Source: Solirubrobacterales bacterium
GTDB taxonomy: Bacteria > Actinomycetota > Thermoleophilia > Solirubrobacterales > Solirubrobacteraceae
Reading direction: 5' to 3'
NCBI GenBank assembly: GCA_019240655.1
Contig: JAFAXX010000014.1
Span: forward strand, 1-36,211
DNA length: 36,211 nucleotides
Shown here: piece by piece, positions 30,008 through 36,211 of the stretch
Position numbering within the stretch: the stretch's first letter is position 1
Layout of the letters: the number at the start of each line of letters is the position of its first letter
The notes under the pieces: model-generated
Databases searched by the model: none
The model's input: only the letters and a program-made list of their open reading frames with translations
What the model was told of the DNA's origin: nothing
Translations under genes and position numbers: made by a program

Positions 30008-31117
30008 CTACCGCAACGATCCGGCGATCGCCGCTCGCCCGTTGACGGCGGCATCGAGGAGCCCGCGCAGGGCGCCCTCGGAGACGGGACGGGGATTGTC
30101 GGAGAAGTCCTTCTCCGCCACCACAGCGACGGCATCGTCGAGCCGCTCGGGCCCGAGTCCGACATCGCGCAGCGCGGCGGGCGCGCCGAGCTCGGAACCG
30201 AGCTCCTGCAGGCCGCGCGCGGCGTCCTCGACGCCCAGTGCGGCGCCGATCCGGGCGAGTTCGGCCGGGATCGCCGGCGCGTTGAACGCCACCACGTGAG
30301 GGAGCACGATCGTATGGGTCTCGGCGTGAGGCAGGTCGTAGGCCCCGCCCAGCGCGTGGCAAATCTTGTGATGCAGCCCCGAGCCCGCACTCGCAAACGC
30401 CGAGCCGGCGAGCCACGCGCCGTACAGCGTCTGCTCGCGCCCTTCGAGGTTGTCGGGCTCACGCACGGCAAGCCGGACGCCTGAGGCGAGCGCGCGGATG
30501 CCCTCTGCGGCGAGCAGCGACGTGATGGGGTTGGCTCCGGGCGCGTAGAACGCCTCGACACAATGCGCGATCGCGTTCATGGCGCTCGGCCCGGTGACGG
30601 CGGCCGGCAGCGAGACGGTCAGCTCGGGGTCGTAGATGACGACTCGGGGCAGAACGACCAGATCGCGGCCGGTCGTCTTGCGCGCCCCCTCGGTCCGGCC
30701 CCACACCGGGGTGACTTCCGAGCCGGCGTAGGTGGTCGGGATCGCGACGATCGGTAGACCGGTCTCGAGGGCGATCGCCTTGGCGGTCCCGGTGGTCGAG
30801 CCGCCACCGACCGACAGCAGCGCATCGGCGCCGTGACGCCGCGCGGCCTCGCATCCGCGGCCGGCCACGTCGATCGGCACGTGCGGCCGCACCTCGGTGA
30901 ACGTCCCCGCGACCAGGTCGTCGAGGTCCGCCACCAGCTCGCCGGCCCGGCCGGCCTCCTGCCCGGTGGCGATCACGAGCACGCGCCGAGCGCCGAGCCG
31001 CTCGAGCTCCGCGCGCAGCTCGGCGCGACTCGAGCCGTTGCCGAAGATGATCCGGCCGGGCAGGGCGTCGTAGCGGAAGACGGACATCGCCGCCGCCGGT
31101 GACCCCGAGGCGGTCAT
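30008..31117 (-). CDS. Maleylacetate reductase (iron-alcohol-dehydrogenase family)
   Basis: A 369-residue enzyme of the iron-containing alcohol dehydrogenase superfamily, closest in motif to maleylacetate reductases, which reduce maleylacetate to 3-oxoadipate at the end of hydroxyquinol and chlorocatechol pathways. Visible are the NAD(P)-binding GGGSTTGTAKAIA at about 104-116, IPTTYAGSEVTP, and the metal-region histidines AIAHCVEAFY, LHHKICHALGG and LPHAETHTIVLPH. ATG 31117 is used because it overlaps the stop of the upstream esterase gene (ATGA). It links this operon to aromatic degradation and could complete the pathway of the 10-18 kb cluster, but that is inference. Confidence 0.85.
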   Translation of the reverse strand: MTASGSPAAAMSVFRYDALPGRIIFGNGSSRAELRAELERLGARRVLVIATGQEAGRAGELVADLDDLVAGTFTEVRPHVPIDVAGRGCEAARRHGADALLSVGGGSTTGTAKAIALETGLPIVAIPTTYAGSEVTPVWGRTEGARKTTGRDLVVLPRVVIYDPELTVSLPAAVTGPSAMNAIAHCVEAFYAPGANPITSLLAAEGIRALASGVRLAVREPDNLEGREQTLYGAWLAGSAFASAGSGLHHKICHALGGAYDLPHAETHTIVLPHVVAFNAPAIPAELARIGAALGVEDAARGLQELGSELGAPAALRDVGLGPERLDDAVAVVAEKDFSDNPRPVSEGALRGLLDAAVNGRAAIAGSLR

Positions 31118-31779
31118 GTCGCCTTCCTCGCGGCGCGGGCAACCCGCGCGAGCAGTTCGTCCACTGCGCGCACGGCGACCTCGTCGATGCGGTGCTCGGG
31201 CTCTTCGGTGATCTGCAGACGCACGTTCGCCCCCGCGCACCTCAGCGACTCGGCGGTTGCCCGCACGTAGCCCGGCGCGACCCACTCGTCGCGAGCGCTC
31301 GAGACCATCTCGATCGGGAGGCCGTCGAGCCGCACGCGCAGCTCGCGCAGCTCGTCTTCGCTCGTGCGCTCCCCGATCAACGCTCCGGTGAGAATTGCCG
31401 CGCCGGCCAGCCCGCTCGGCCCCTGACGCGCGAGCAGCTCGGCCGCCAGGCAGCCTCCCTGAGAGAAGCCGGCGAGGATGACCGCGTCGGCTTCCCCGGT
31501 CGCGAGCTCGACGGCCTCGGCGACGGTGGCCAGTGCTCGCGAGAGCGCGGGCTCCAGACTCGGCACCGCGGCGTTGAAGCGTCCGGCGTACCAGCTGCGG
31601 TGCGGCGCCTCGGGCATGACAAACGCCACGCCGGGCGACTGCAGGCGCCGGACCAGGTGCTCGCGCATGTAGTGCGGGTCCTGGTCTCGCCCGTGGATGA
31701 GGACCGCCGCCCGGGTGGCCCCACGTAGCGGCGCGCCATCACGTGAGATGGTGTCCGGCATCCTGGCGATGCATAGCAT
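31114..31779 (-). CDS. Carboxylesterase/phospholipase-type alpha/beta hydrolase
   Basis: A 221-residue hydrolase of the AB_hydrolase_2 type: oxyanion block VLIHGRDQDPHYM, nucleophile Ser in AGFSQGGCLAAEL, Asp in SARDEWVAP, and His in EEPEHRIDE. Partners of maleylacetate reductase are often dienelactone hydrolases, but those use Cys; here Ser makes a carboxylesterase more likely. ATG 31779 is preceded after eight bases by CATAAC, a possible -10, suggesting a leaderless start; ATG 31761 is the alternative. The stop overlaps the reductase start, so the two genes form an operon. Confidence 0.8.
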   Translation of the reverse strand: MLCIARMPDTISRDGAPLRGATRAAVLIHGRDQDPHYMREHLVRRLQSPGVAFVMPEAPHRSWYAGRFNAAVPSLEPALSRALATVAEAVELATGEADAVILAGFSQGGCLAAELLARQGPSGLAGAAILTGALIGERTSEDELRELRVRLDGLPIEMVSSARDEWVAPGYVRATAESLRCAGANVRLQITEEPEHRIDEVAVRAVDELLARVARAARKAT

Positions 31780-31834
31780 GCGCGGGGGTTATGTGCGCGT
31801 AGCCCTCGGGGGGTCGCTGACTCGCTCATCGTTC

Positions 31835-31936
31835 CCTCCTGTCGCTACGCGGCGGCTATCGCACCGCCTCTGCGCGTAGGCTTCGCCGCGGCCATCGCAT
31901 CCCCTATGCGCGTAGGCTTCGCGGCGGCCGTCGCAG
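31835..31936. repeat. 36-bp tandem repeat, about 2.5 copies
   Basis: TGCGCGTAGGCTTCGC followed by a CGGCC-TCGCA block occurs at 31871-31900 and 31907-31936 (period 36), with a diverged partial copy at about 31835-31863. The array ends 13 bp before the deacetylase start codon and fills the divergent promoter region with the esterase gene. Confidence 0.85.
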
Positions 31937-31949
31937 GGCCGGCAGAGGG

Positions 31950-32618
31950 ATGACCGACGAATCTCCACGCGTAACGCTTACCTTCGACAACGGTCCTGAT
32001 CCGCACGTCACGCCTCGCGTCCTCGACGCGCTGGGCGAGCGCGGATTGCGGGCGACTTTCTTTGTCGTCGGCGAGCGGCTCGCCGCGCCGGGCGCGCGCG
32101 CCATGAGCGAGCGAGCTCGCGCCGAGGGTCACTGGATCGGCAATCACACGTGGTCGCACTCGCGGCCGCTCGGCCTGCTGCAGGACGACGACGCCGTCCG
32201 GCGCGAGATCGAGCAGGCGCAGGCGCTGATCGGCGATCTCGCGCATCGCGAGCGGTGGTTTCGTCCCATGGGCGGCGGCGGCAACCTCGACGAGCGCCTC
32301 CTCAACGCTGCCGCGCTCGACACGCTACGCTCCGGCGGTTATTCGGTGGTGCTGTGGAACGCCCTGCCGCGCGACTGGGTCGATCCGGACGGATGGGTGG
32401 AGCGCGCGCTGGCGCAGTGCCGCGACGGCGCGCTGCTCGTCCTGCACGACACGTCGACCGGCGCGATGGACCACCTCGAGCGATTTCTCGACCGCGCGAT
32501 CGAGATCGGAGTGCGTTTCGTCCAGGACATCCCGCCGGCGTGCGTGCCGATCCAGCGCGGGGAGCCGGTCCGATCGCTGGACGGCCTCATCGCGCCAGCC
32601 GCCGGCGGCCGGAGGTGA
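31950..32618 (+). CDS. Polysaccharide deacetylase-like (NodB domain) protein
   Basis: A 222-residue NodB-homology protein without signal peptide, so probably cytosolic. Motif 1 is TFDNGP: the catalytic-base Asp13 is kept, but the metal-binding second Asp is Asn14. Motif 2 is complete (NHTWSH: His66, His70). Later blocks RWFRPMGGGGN (motif 3; Met replaces the usual Pro of RPP), LWNALPRDW and LLVLHDT (motif 5 His) follow. Related enzymes remove N- or O-acetyl groups from sugars or act as amidohydrolases; the Asn suggests altered metal use. ATG 31950 follows GCAGAGGG, which is rather close. It is convergent with the S53 protease gene. Confidence 0.8.
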   Translation: MTDESPRVTLTFDNGPDPHVTPRVLDALGERGLRATFFVVGERLAAPGARAMSERARAEGHWIGNHTWSHSRPLGLLQDDDAVRREIEQAQALIGDLAHRERWFRPMGGGGNLDERLLNAAALDTLRSGGYSVVLWNALPRDWVDPDGWVERALAQCRDGALLVLHDTSTGAMDHLERFLDRAIEIGVRFVQDIPPACVPIQRGEPVRSLDGLIAPAAGGRR

Positions 32619-32666
32619 CCGTCGGGTTACTGGGCGGCGCACTGCCCCGAACTGGAAGCGGATCCC

Positions 32667-33920
32667 TCAAAACGCGCCGGTGCCGTTGGGCGTCCCGAGC
32701 CCGGTGGGGCCGTCCCACCCGCTGCCCGCGATGCACAGGGCGTTGCCGCAGCTCCCGTTGCTCCCCGAGGTGACGTCGTTCAACGAGCTCGTGTGGCTGT
32801 ATGGGTAGCTGCCGTAGGTGAGCGCGGCCGCATTGCCGGCCAGCGCGTACACGCTCGCCGTGATCGGCGAAGACACGCTCGTGCCTCCGAACACCATCCA
32901 ACCGCTCTGGCCTTGAAACGGGTAGCTGTCGTACACCGCGACTCCGGTGTTGGGATCGGCCACGGCGGAGACGTCGGCCTCCGCGCGCCACGGACAGACG
33001 GCCGCGATGACCGGGTTGGCAGCCTGCCAGGCGGGCTGCGCGTCGTAGCCCGAGCAGCCGCTTCCGGCGCCGGACCACGCAGTCTCCGACCAGCCGCGCG
33101 CTGTCGAGGCATCCGGGTTCAGGGTGGTCCCTCCGACGGCGGTGACGTACGTGGACGCCGCCGGATACCCGGCGCCGTAGCCGCCGTCTCCCGAGCTGGC
33201 GGTGATTGCGACGCGGGGATGGTCGTAGTAGGCCGAGTCGAACGTCGGGTCGCTCGATGAAGCGTCCCCGCCGTAGCTGTTGGAGATCTCGGTGGCCCCG
33301 AGCGCGGCCGCCTCGTTCTCCGCCGTGCCGAGGTTGGCCAGGGTCGCGGAGGACGCCTCGACCAGCGCGATCTTGCAGTTCGGGCAGATCGCGGAGACCA
33401 TGTCGAGGTCGAGCGATATCTCCTGGGACCAGCTCGAGTTGCTGCGAGGGAGGCGGCCAGTGCTTCCGCTCTGGCTGACCTGGAGGAAGCACGCGCCACC
33501 GGGGCTGACGATTCTGCCGCTGGCGAGCGAGCACGTCGACGCCGCGGGCAGCCCGAAGGTGCTGCGGTAGGTCGCGAGGTCGGACGCCGCGGTCGGATCG
33601 TTGTAGGCGTCGACGATCGCGACCGTCTGGCCGCCGCCGACGCTGCTCGAGGGGAGTTTGTAGGCGCTCTGCAGGTCACTCGGGTGATAGCCGGCCACCG
33701 CCGAGGTGCTGGTCGCCCTGGCGTTGAACAGCTTCCCGTTGCTGGTCGTCAGCACGAGGGAACTACAGCTGGCCGAGCCGCGGGCCGGCTGACTGCACAC
33801 GTGCCGGCTCCCCAGCCGGCCGATGCGGCTGTGCGGCAGCGCAAGCGCGCTGCCGGCAGTCAGGAGCGCGGCCGCGAAGACTCCAAAACTCGTGCCGACG
33901 GCACGCAGCGATCGAAACAT
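32667..33920 (-). CDS. Secreted S53-family (sedolisin-like) serine protease
   Basis: A 417-residue secreted protease. The signal peptide spans about residues 1-28 (FGVFAAALLTAGSALA). The catalytic Glu167 and Asp171 lie in SQEISLDLDM, the oxyanion Asp245 in ASSGDGGYG, and the nucleophile Ser348 in FGGTSVSSP, the sedolisin signature. The C-terminal GWDGPTGLGTPNG matches the family's calcium-site end. The stretch between signal and catalytic domain is only about 50 residues, much shorter than the usual 150-200-residue S53 prodomain. Cysteines are paired in several places. ATG 33920 has GGGGAAAG upstream. A small hairpin (33942-33957) lies in its leader. Confidence 0.87.
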   Translation of the reverse strand: MFRSLRAVGTSFGVFAAALLTAGSALALPHSRIGRLGSRHVCSQPARGSASCSSLVLTTSNGKLFNARATSTSAVAGYHPSDLQSAYKLPSSSVGGGQTVAIVDAYNDPTAASDLATYRSTFGLPAASTCSLASGRIVSPGGACFLQVSQSGSTGRLPRSNSSWSQEISLDLDMVSAICPNCKIALVEASSATLANLGTAENEAAALGATEISNSYGGDASSSDPTFDSAYYDHPRVAITASSGDGGYGAGYPAASTYVTAVGGTTLNPDASTARGWSETAWSGAGSGCSGYDAQPAWQAANPVIAAVCPWRAEADVSAVADPNTGVAVYDSYPFQGQSGWMVFGGTSVSSPITASVYALAGNAAALTYGSYPYSHTSSLNDVTSGSNGSCGNALCIAGSGWDGPTGLGTPNGTGAF

Positions 33921-34080
33921 GCGCTTTCCCCAAGGACGTCTCGCGCCACAAGGCGCGGTTACCGGACGCAAGCATCGTAGGCTCCGTAAACCGAGCCCGA
34001 CGCGGGCCGACCGATATTGCACACCCCAGCGTCGCTACCCGTTACGAGCGGCGCGGCCGTAACGCACGCCTGGCGCGCCT

Positions 34081-34533
34081 TCACTCGCGCAGCGGCAGCG
34101 CGCGCGGTGGCACGGGAGCGGAGTGGACGATCGAGGTGGTCGTCTGGCCGTACGGGGCGAAGCGATCGAGGATCGCCTCGAGCTCGTCGATCTGGCGCAG
34201 GTGGAGCGTCATCAGAAAGCAGTCCTCCCCCGTGACGCGATAGCACTCGGTGACCTCCGGCGTCTGCCGGGCGATGTCGGGAATCTTCGGCAGCTGGCCC
34301 ATCCCGGGCCGCACTCTGACCACGGCGGTGACGGCATAGCCCACGGCCTTGGGGTTGATTTCGGCCCGATAGCCGGTGATCACGCCGGCCTGCTCGAGCC
34401 GGGCGAGCCGCTCGGCCACGGCCGCCGGGGAAAGGTTTATGCGGCGGCCGAGCTCGGCCAGCGACACACGGGCGTCTTCCTGCACCTCCTCGAGGATTCG
34501 TCGGTTGATGTCGTTGAGCACCGCTCTTTCCAT
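34081..34533 (-). CDS. Lrp/AsnC family transcriptional regulator
   Basis: A 150-residue regulator with an N-terminal helix-turn-helix (NDINRRILEEVQEDARVSLAELGRRINLSPAAVAERLARLE, about residues 7-48) and a C-terminal RAM ligand-binding domain (VTECYRVTGEDCFLMTLHLR). Members bind amino acids and control their transport and metabolism. It is divergent from the EamA-type exporter gene with only 26 bp between the annotated starts, a common pairing in which the regulator controls export. A longer gap results if the transporter starts further downstream. Confidence 0.92.
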   Translation of the reverse strand: MERAVLNDINRRILEEVQEDARVSLAELGRRINLSPAAVAERLARLEQAGVITGYRAEINPKAVGYAVTAVVRVRPGMGQLPKIPDIARQTPEVTECYRVTGEDCFLMTLHLRQIDELEAILDRFAPYGQTTTSIVHSAPVPPRALPLRE

Positions 34534-34559
34534 CCGCAGATCGCATCCTAGCCGCTGAT

Positions 34560-35630
34560 ATGCCGAGGAATGACCGCGATATGCCGCTGGATCGGCGGTG
34601 GAGCTCGAGCGGGCGCGGAAATCCTCTCGGTGTGACTGCTCCCGAGCTCCGCTCTCGGGCCGCTGCCTCCGCGCGCATCGGCGCCCGGGCCGCTGCCTCC
34701 GCGCGCATCGGCGCCCGGGCCGCTGCCTTCGCGCGCATCGGCGCCCGGGCCGCTGCCTTCGCGCGCATCGGCGCCCGGGCCTCGCAGGCGGCTCCGCCCG
34801 AGACCTTCTTCGCGGTGAGCGCGGTCTTCCACTACCTCGGACCGTCCTTCGCGGTGCTGCTGTTCGCCCGCGTCCCGGTGCTCGGCGTCGCCTGGTTGCG
34901 GATCGTCTCGGCCGCCGCGATCTTTGCCCTCTGGCGCCGCCCGTGGCGGCACCTCGGGCGCCTCGGCGGGGATGGCCGCAAGCTGCTCGTGGCCTGGGGT
35001 GCGGTGTTCGCCGTGATGAACTCGTGCTTTTACCTGGCGATCTCGCGCCTGCCGCTCGGCACCGTCGCCGCGATCGAGTTCCTTCCGGTGATCGGCCTCG
35101 CCGCGCTCGGCAGCCGGACCGGGCGTAACGCGGCCGCGCTCGCCCTCGCCGTCGCCGGCGTGTACCTGCTCACCGACGTCATGCTGGCCGGTCAGCCGCT
35201 CGGGTTTGCCTTCGCCTTCGCCAACGCCGCGTTGTTCGCCACCTACATCGTCATCGGGGCACGGGCGGCCGAGCGCGGCGCCGCTCGGGGGCTCGACAAC
35301 CTCGCCGCGGCGATGCTGATCGCGGCGGCGATCGCCACTCCCGTCGGCGCCTACGCGGCCGCCCCGGCGCTCATCGATCCGATCTCGCTCGCGGCCGGGA
35401 TCGGCGTCGGGGTGTGCTCGTCGGTCATCCCGTACGTGAGCGACCAGCTCGCGCTGGCCCGGATCGAACGCTCGACCTACGCGCTGCTGGTGTCGCTGTT
35501 TCCGGCCCTCGCCACCGTCATCGGCATCGTCGTGCTCGCGCAGCTGCCCAGCGCAGACGAGCTCGCAGGCGTCCTCCTGGTCATCGCCGGCGTCGCGCTG
35601 CGCCGAGACCCGGACGCACGCGGCGGGTGA
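34560..35630 (+). CDS. EamA/DMT family transporter with N-terminal repeat
   Basis: A membrane exporter of the drug/metabolite transporter superfamily, with about ten hydrophobic helices from residue 85 to the end in two EamA halves; the motif LARIERSTYALLVSLFPALAT is typical of RhtA-like members (amino-acid or purine export). The first 80 residues are not membrane and include four copies of a 10-residue repeat (RAAASARIGA). The start is uncertain: ATG 34560, ATG 34581 and GTG 34632 are all in frame and none has a strong Shine-Dalgarno sequence. The divergent Lrp gene suggests amino-acid-responsive control. Confidence 0.85.
   Translation: MPRNDRDMPLDRRWSSSGRGNPLGVTAPELRSRAAASARIGARAAASARIGARAAAFARIGARAAAFARIGARASQAAPPETFFAVSAVFHYLGPSFAVLLFARVPVLGVAWLRIVSAAAIFALWRRPWRHLGRLGGDGRKLLVAWGAVFAVMNSCFYLAISRLPLGTVAAIEFLPVIGLAALGSRTGRNAAALALAVAGVYLLTDVMLAGQPLGFAFAFANAALFATYIVIGARAAERGAARGLDNLAAAMLIAAAIATPVGAYAAAPALIDPISLAAGIGVGVCSSVIPYVSDQLALARIERSTYALLVSLFPALATVIGIVVLAQLPSADELAGVLLVIAGVALRRDPDARGG
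34651..34782. repeat. 30-bp tandem repeat, about 4.4 copies, in the EamA gene
   Basis: Units start at 34651, 34681, 34711 and 34741, with a partial copy from 34771. The unit is GCGCCCGGGCCGCTGCCTYC followed by GCGCGCATCG. As the period is a multiple of three, the reading frame is kept; all six frames are unusually open here, which creates several false reading frames. Confidence 0.95.
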
Positions 35631-35646
35631 GCTCGATCACCCCGCC
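35622..35646. terminator. Convergent-gene hairpin
   Basis: GGCGGGTGA (35622-35630) pairs with TCACCCCGCC (35637-35646) around a six-base loop, with one bulged C. The stop codons of both convergent genes lie within it. No T-run follows, so it may be a GC-type bidirectional terminator. Confidence 0.45.
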
Positions 35647-36211
35647 CGGCGTCGGGACAGCACGTCAGGTAGCGGGCGCGTGTTCACGACATCGGCGGCG
35701 GTCGCCCACCCGCGCCGGGCCGTTGCGACCGACCACCCCATATTCTCGAGACCCCGCAGGGAATGCGCGTCGGTCGAGCAGACCAGCTGCACCCCGGCCC
35801 GCACGGCATCACGGACATGCTCGCCACGGAGATCGAGCCGGTCGGGCAGGCCGTTGACCTCGAGCGCGACGCCCTCCTCGAGCGCGACCTCGTACACCCG
35901 CTCGAGGTCCAGCGCGTTCTCCGGCCGCCGGTTGATGTAGCGCCCCTTGGGGTGGCTGAGGCAGCGCACGTACGGGTTGCGCAGCGCCGCCTCGACCCGC
36001 GCGGTCATATGCGACCGCGGCATCCGCTGCCCGCCGTGCACGCTGGCCTGCACCCAGTCGAGCTCGGCCAGCACGTCGTCGGGCAGGTCGAGCGTGCCGT
36101 CGTTGAGGATGTCGCACTCGCTGCCACGCAGGATGCGAAACGGCGCGACGATCTCGTTCGCGGCGGCGATCTCCTCGCCCTGCCGGCGGATGTCGTCGGC
36201 GTCGAGACCGG
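35637..36211 (-). CDS. PHP-domain protein, PolX C-terminal part (partial)
   Basis: The coding frame runs off the right edge of the window; 190 residues are visible. RILRGSECDILNDGTLDLPD, DWVQASVHGG, VRCLSHPKGRYI, ALEVNGLPDRLDL and VCSTDAHSLRGLENMGWSVATARRGW are the metal-site strands of the PHP domain found at the C-terminus of family X DNA polymerases (PolX). Those enzymes take part in base-excision or gap repair, with PHP giving 3'-5' exonuclease activity. The N-terminal polymerase part lies outside the window, so a stand-alone PHP phosphoesterase cannot be excluded. Confidence 0.82.
   Translation of the reverse strand, partial: GLDADDIRRQGEEIAAANEIVAPFRILRGSECDILNDGTLDLPDDVLAELDWVQASVHGGQRMPRSHMTARVEAALRNPYVRCLSHPKGRYINRRPENALDLERVYEVALEEGVALEVNGLPDRLDLRGEHVRDAVRAGVQLVCSTDAHSLRGLENMGWSVATARRGWATAADVVNTRPLPDVLSRRRAG

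Noticed and set aside
1-36211. tRNA, rRNA or complete insertion sequence
   Set aside because: No cloverleaf with a conserved T-arm, no rRNA core and no transposase or terminal inverted repeat pair was seen by eye.

Overview
The window is high-GC DNA (by eye near 70%). Genes are closely packed, often joined by 4-base ATGA/GTGA stop-start overlaps, frequently start with GTG, and several appear to be leaderless. Together with a luciferase-like flavin oxidoreductase, an Nramp/MntR pair, HTH_42, DUF2332 and many VOC/CMD-type catabolic proteins, this points to an actinomycete-like soil bacterium; a Thermoleophilia-type lineage is my guess. No rRNA, tRNA, CRISPR array or complete insertion sequence was seen.

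Layout. 0.4-4.7 kb: L-lactate dehydrogenase, then a metal block with a CDF-type transporter divergent from an operon of a MntR-like DtxR-family regulator and an Nramp Mn transporter, with a candidate DtxR/MntR box between them. 4.9-10.0 kb: four 25-bp repeats, a DUF2332 protein, an ABM-like monooxygenase, a patatin-SnoaL fusion, a decayed AbrB antitoxin, and a winged-helix protein broken by a frameshift. 10.0-18.7 kb: a catabolic cluster with two ring-cleaving-type VOC dioxygenases, an HsaA-like flavin monooxygenase, two carboxymuconolactone decarboxylase-like proteins, an MBL-fold lactonase, a hydroxyisobutyrate-dehydrogenase-like enzyme, a cupin and an alpha/beta hydrolase. Three of its promoters carry nearly the same 18-bp palindromic operator, TGRATGACYGTCATACAA, so they look like one regulon whose repressor is not in the window. 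18.7-26.1 kb: related accessory enzymes (LLM oxidoreductase, Tat-exported protein, secreted protein, second dehydrogenase with an SDR remnant, DJ-1/PfpI protein, MetE-like protein, substrate-binding-like protein).

26.2-27.6 kb: a translationally coupled chain of a His-Leu repeat ORF, an 83-residue protein, an ECF-like sigma factor and a zinc-binding anti-sigma factor. 27.6-28.8 kb is a decay spot: a folE remnant and a ferredoxin-reductase-like gene that lost its NAD-binding domain and is frameshifted. Transaldolase follows. 30.0-31.8 kb: a maleylacetate reductase-esterase operon, which could serve the lower part of an aromatic pathway. 31.8-36.2 kb: a polysaccharide deacetylase-like protein, an S53 protease, an Lrp regulator divergent from an EamA transporter, and the end of a PolX-type PHP protein.

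Two themes recur. First, short tandem repeats (20-36 bp) sit at or just before the 5' ends of genes in at least six places; three of the units contain CCCGGG. Second, at least five genes are fragments or frameshifted, which is either real decay or assembly error.
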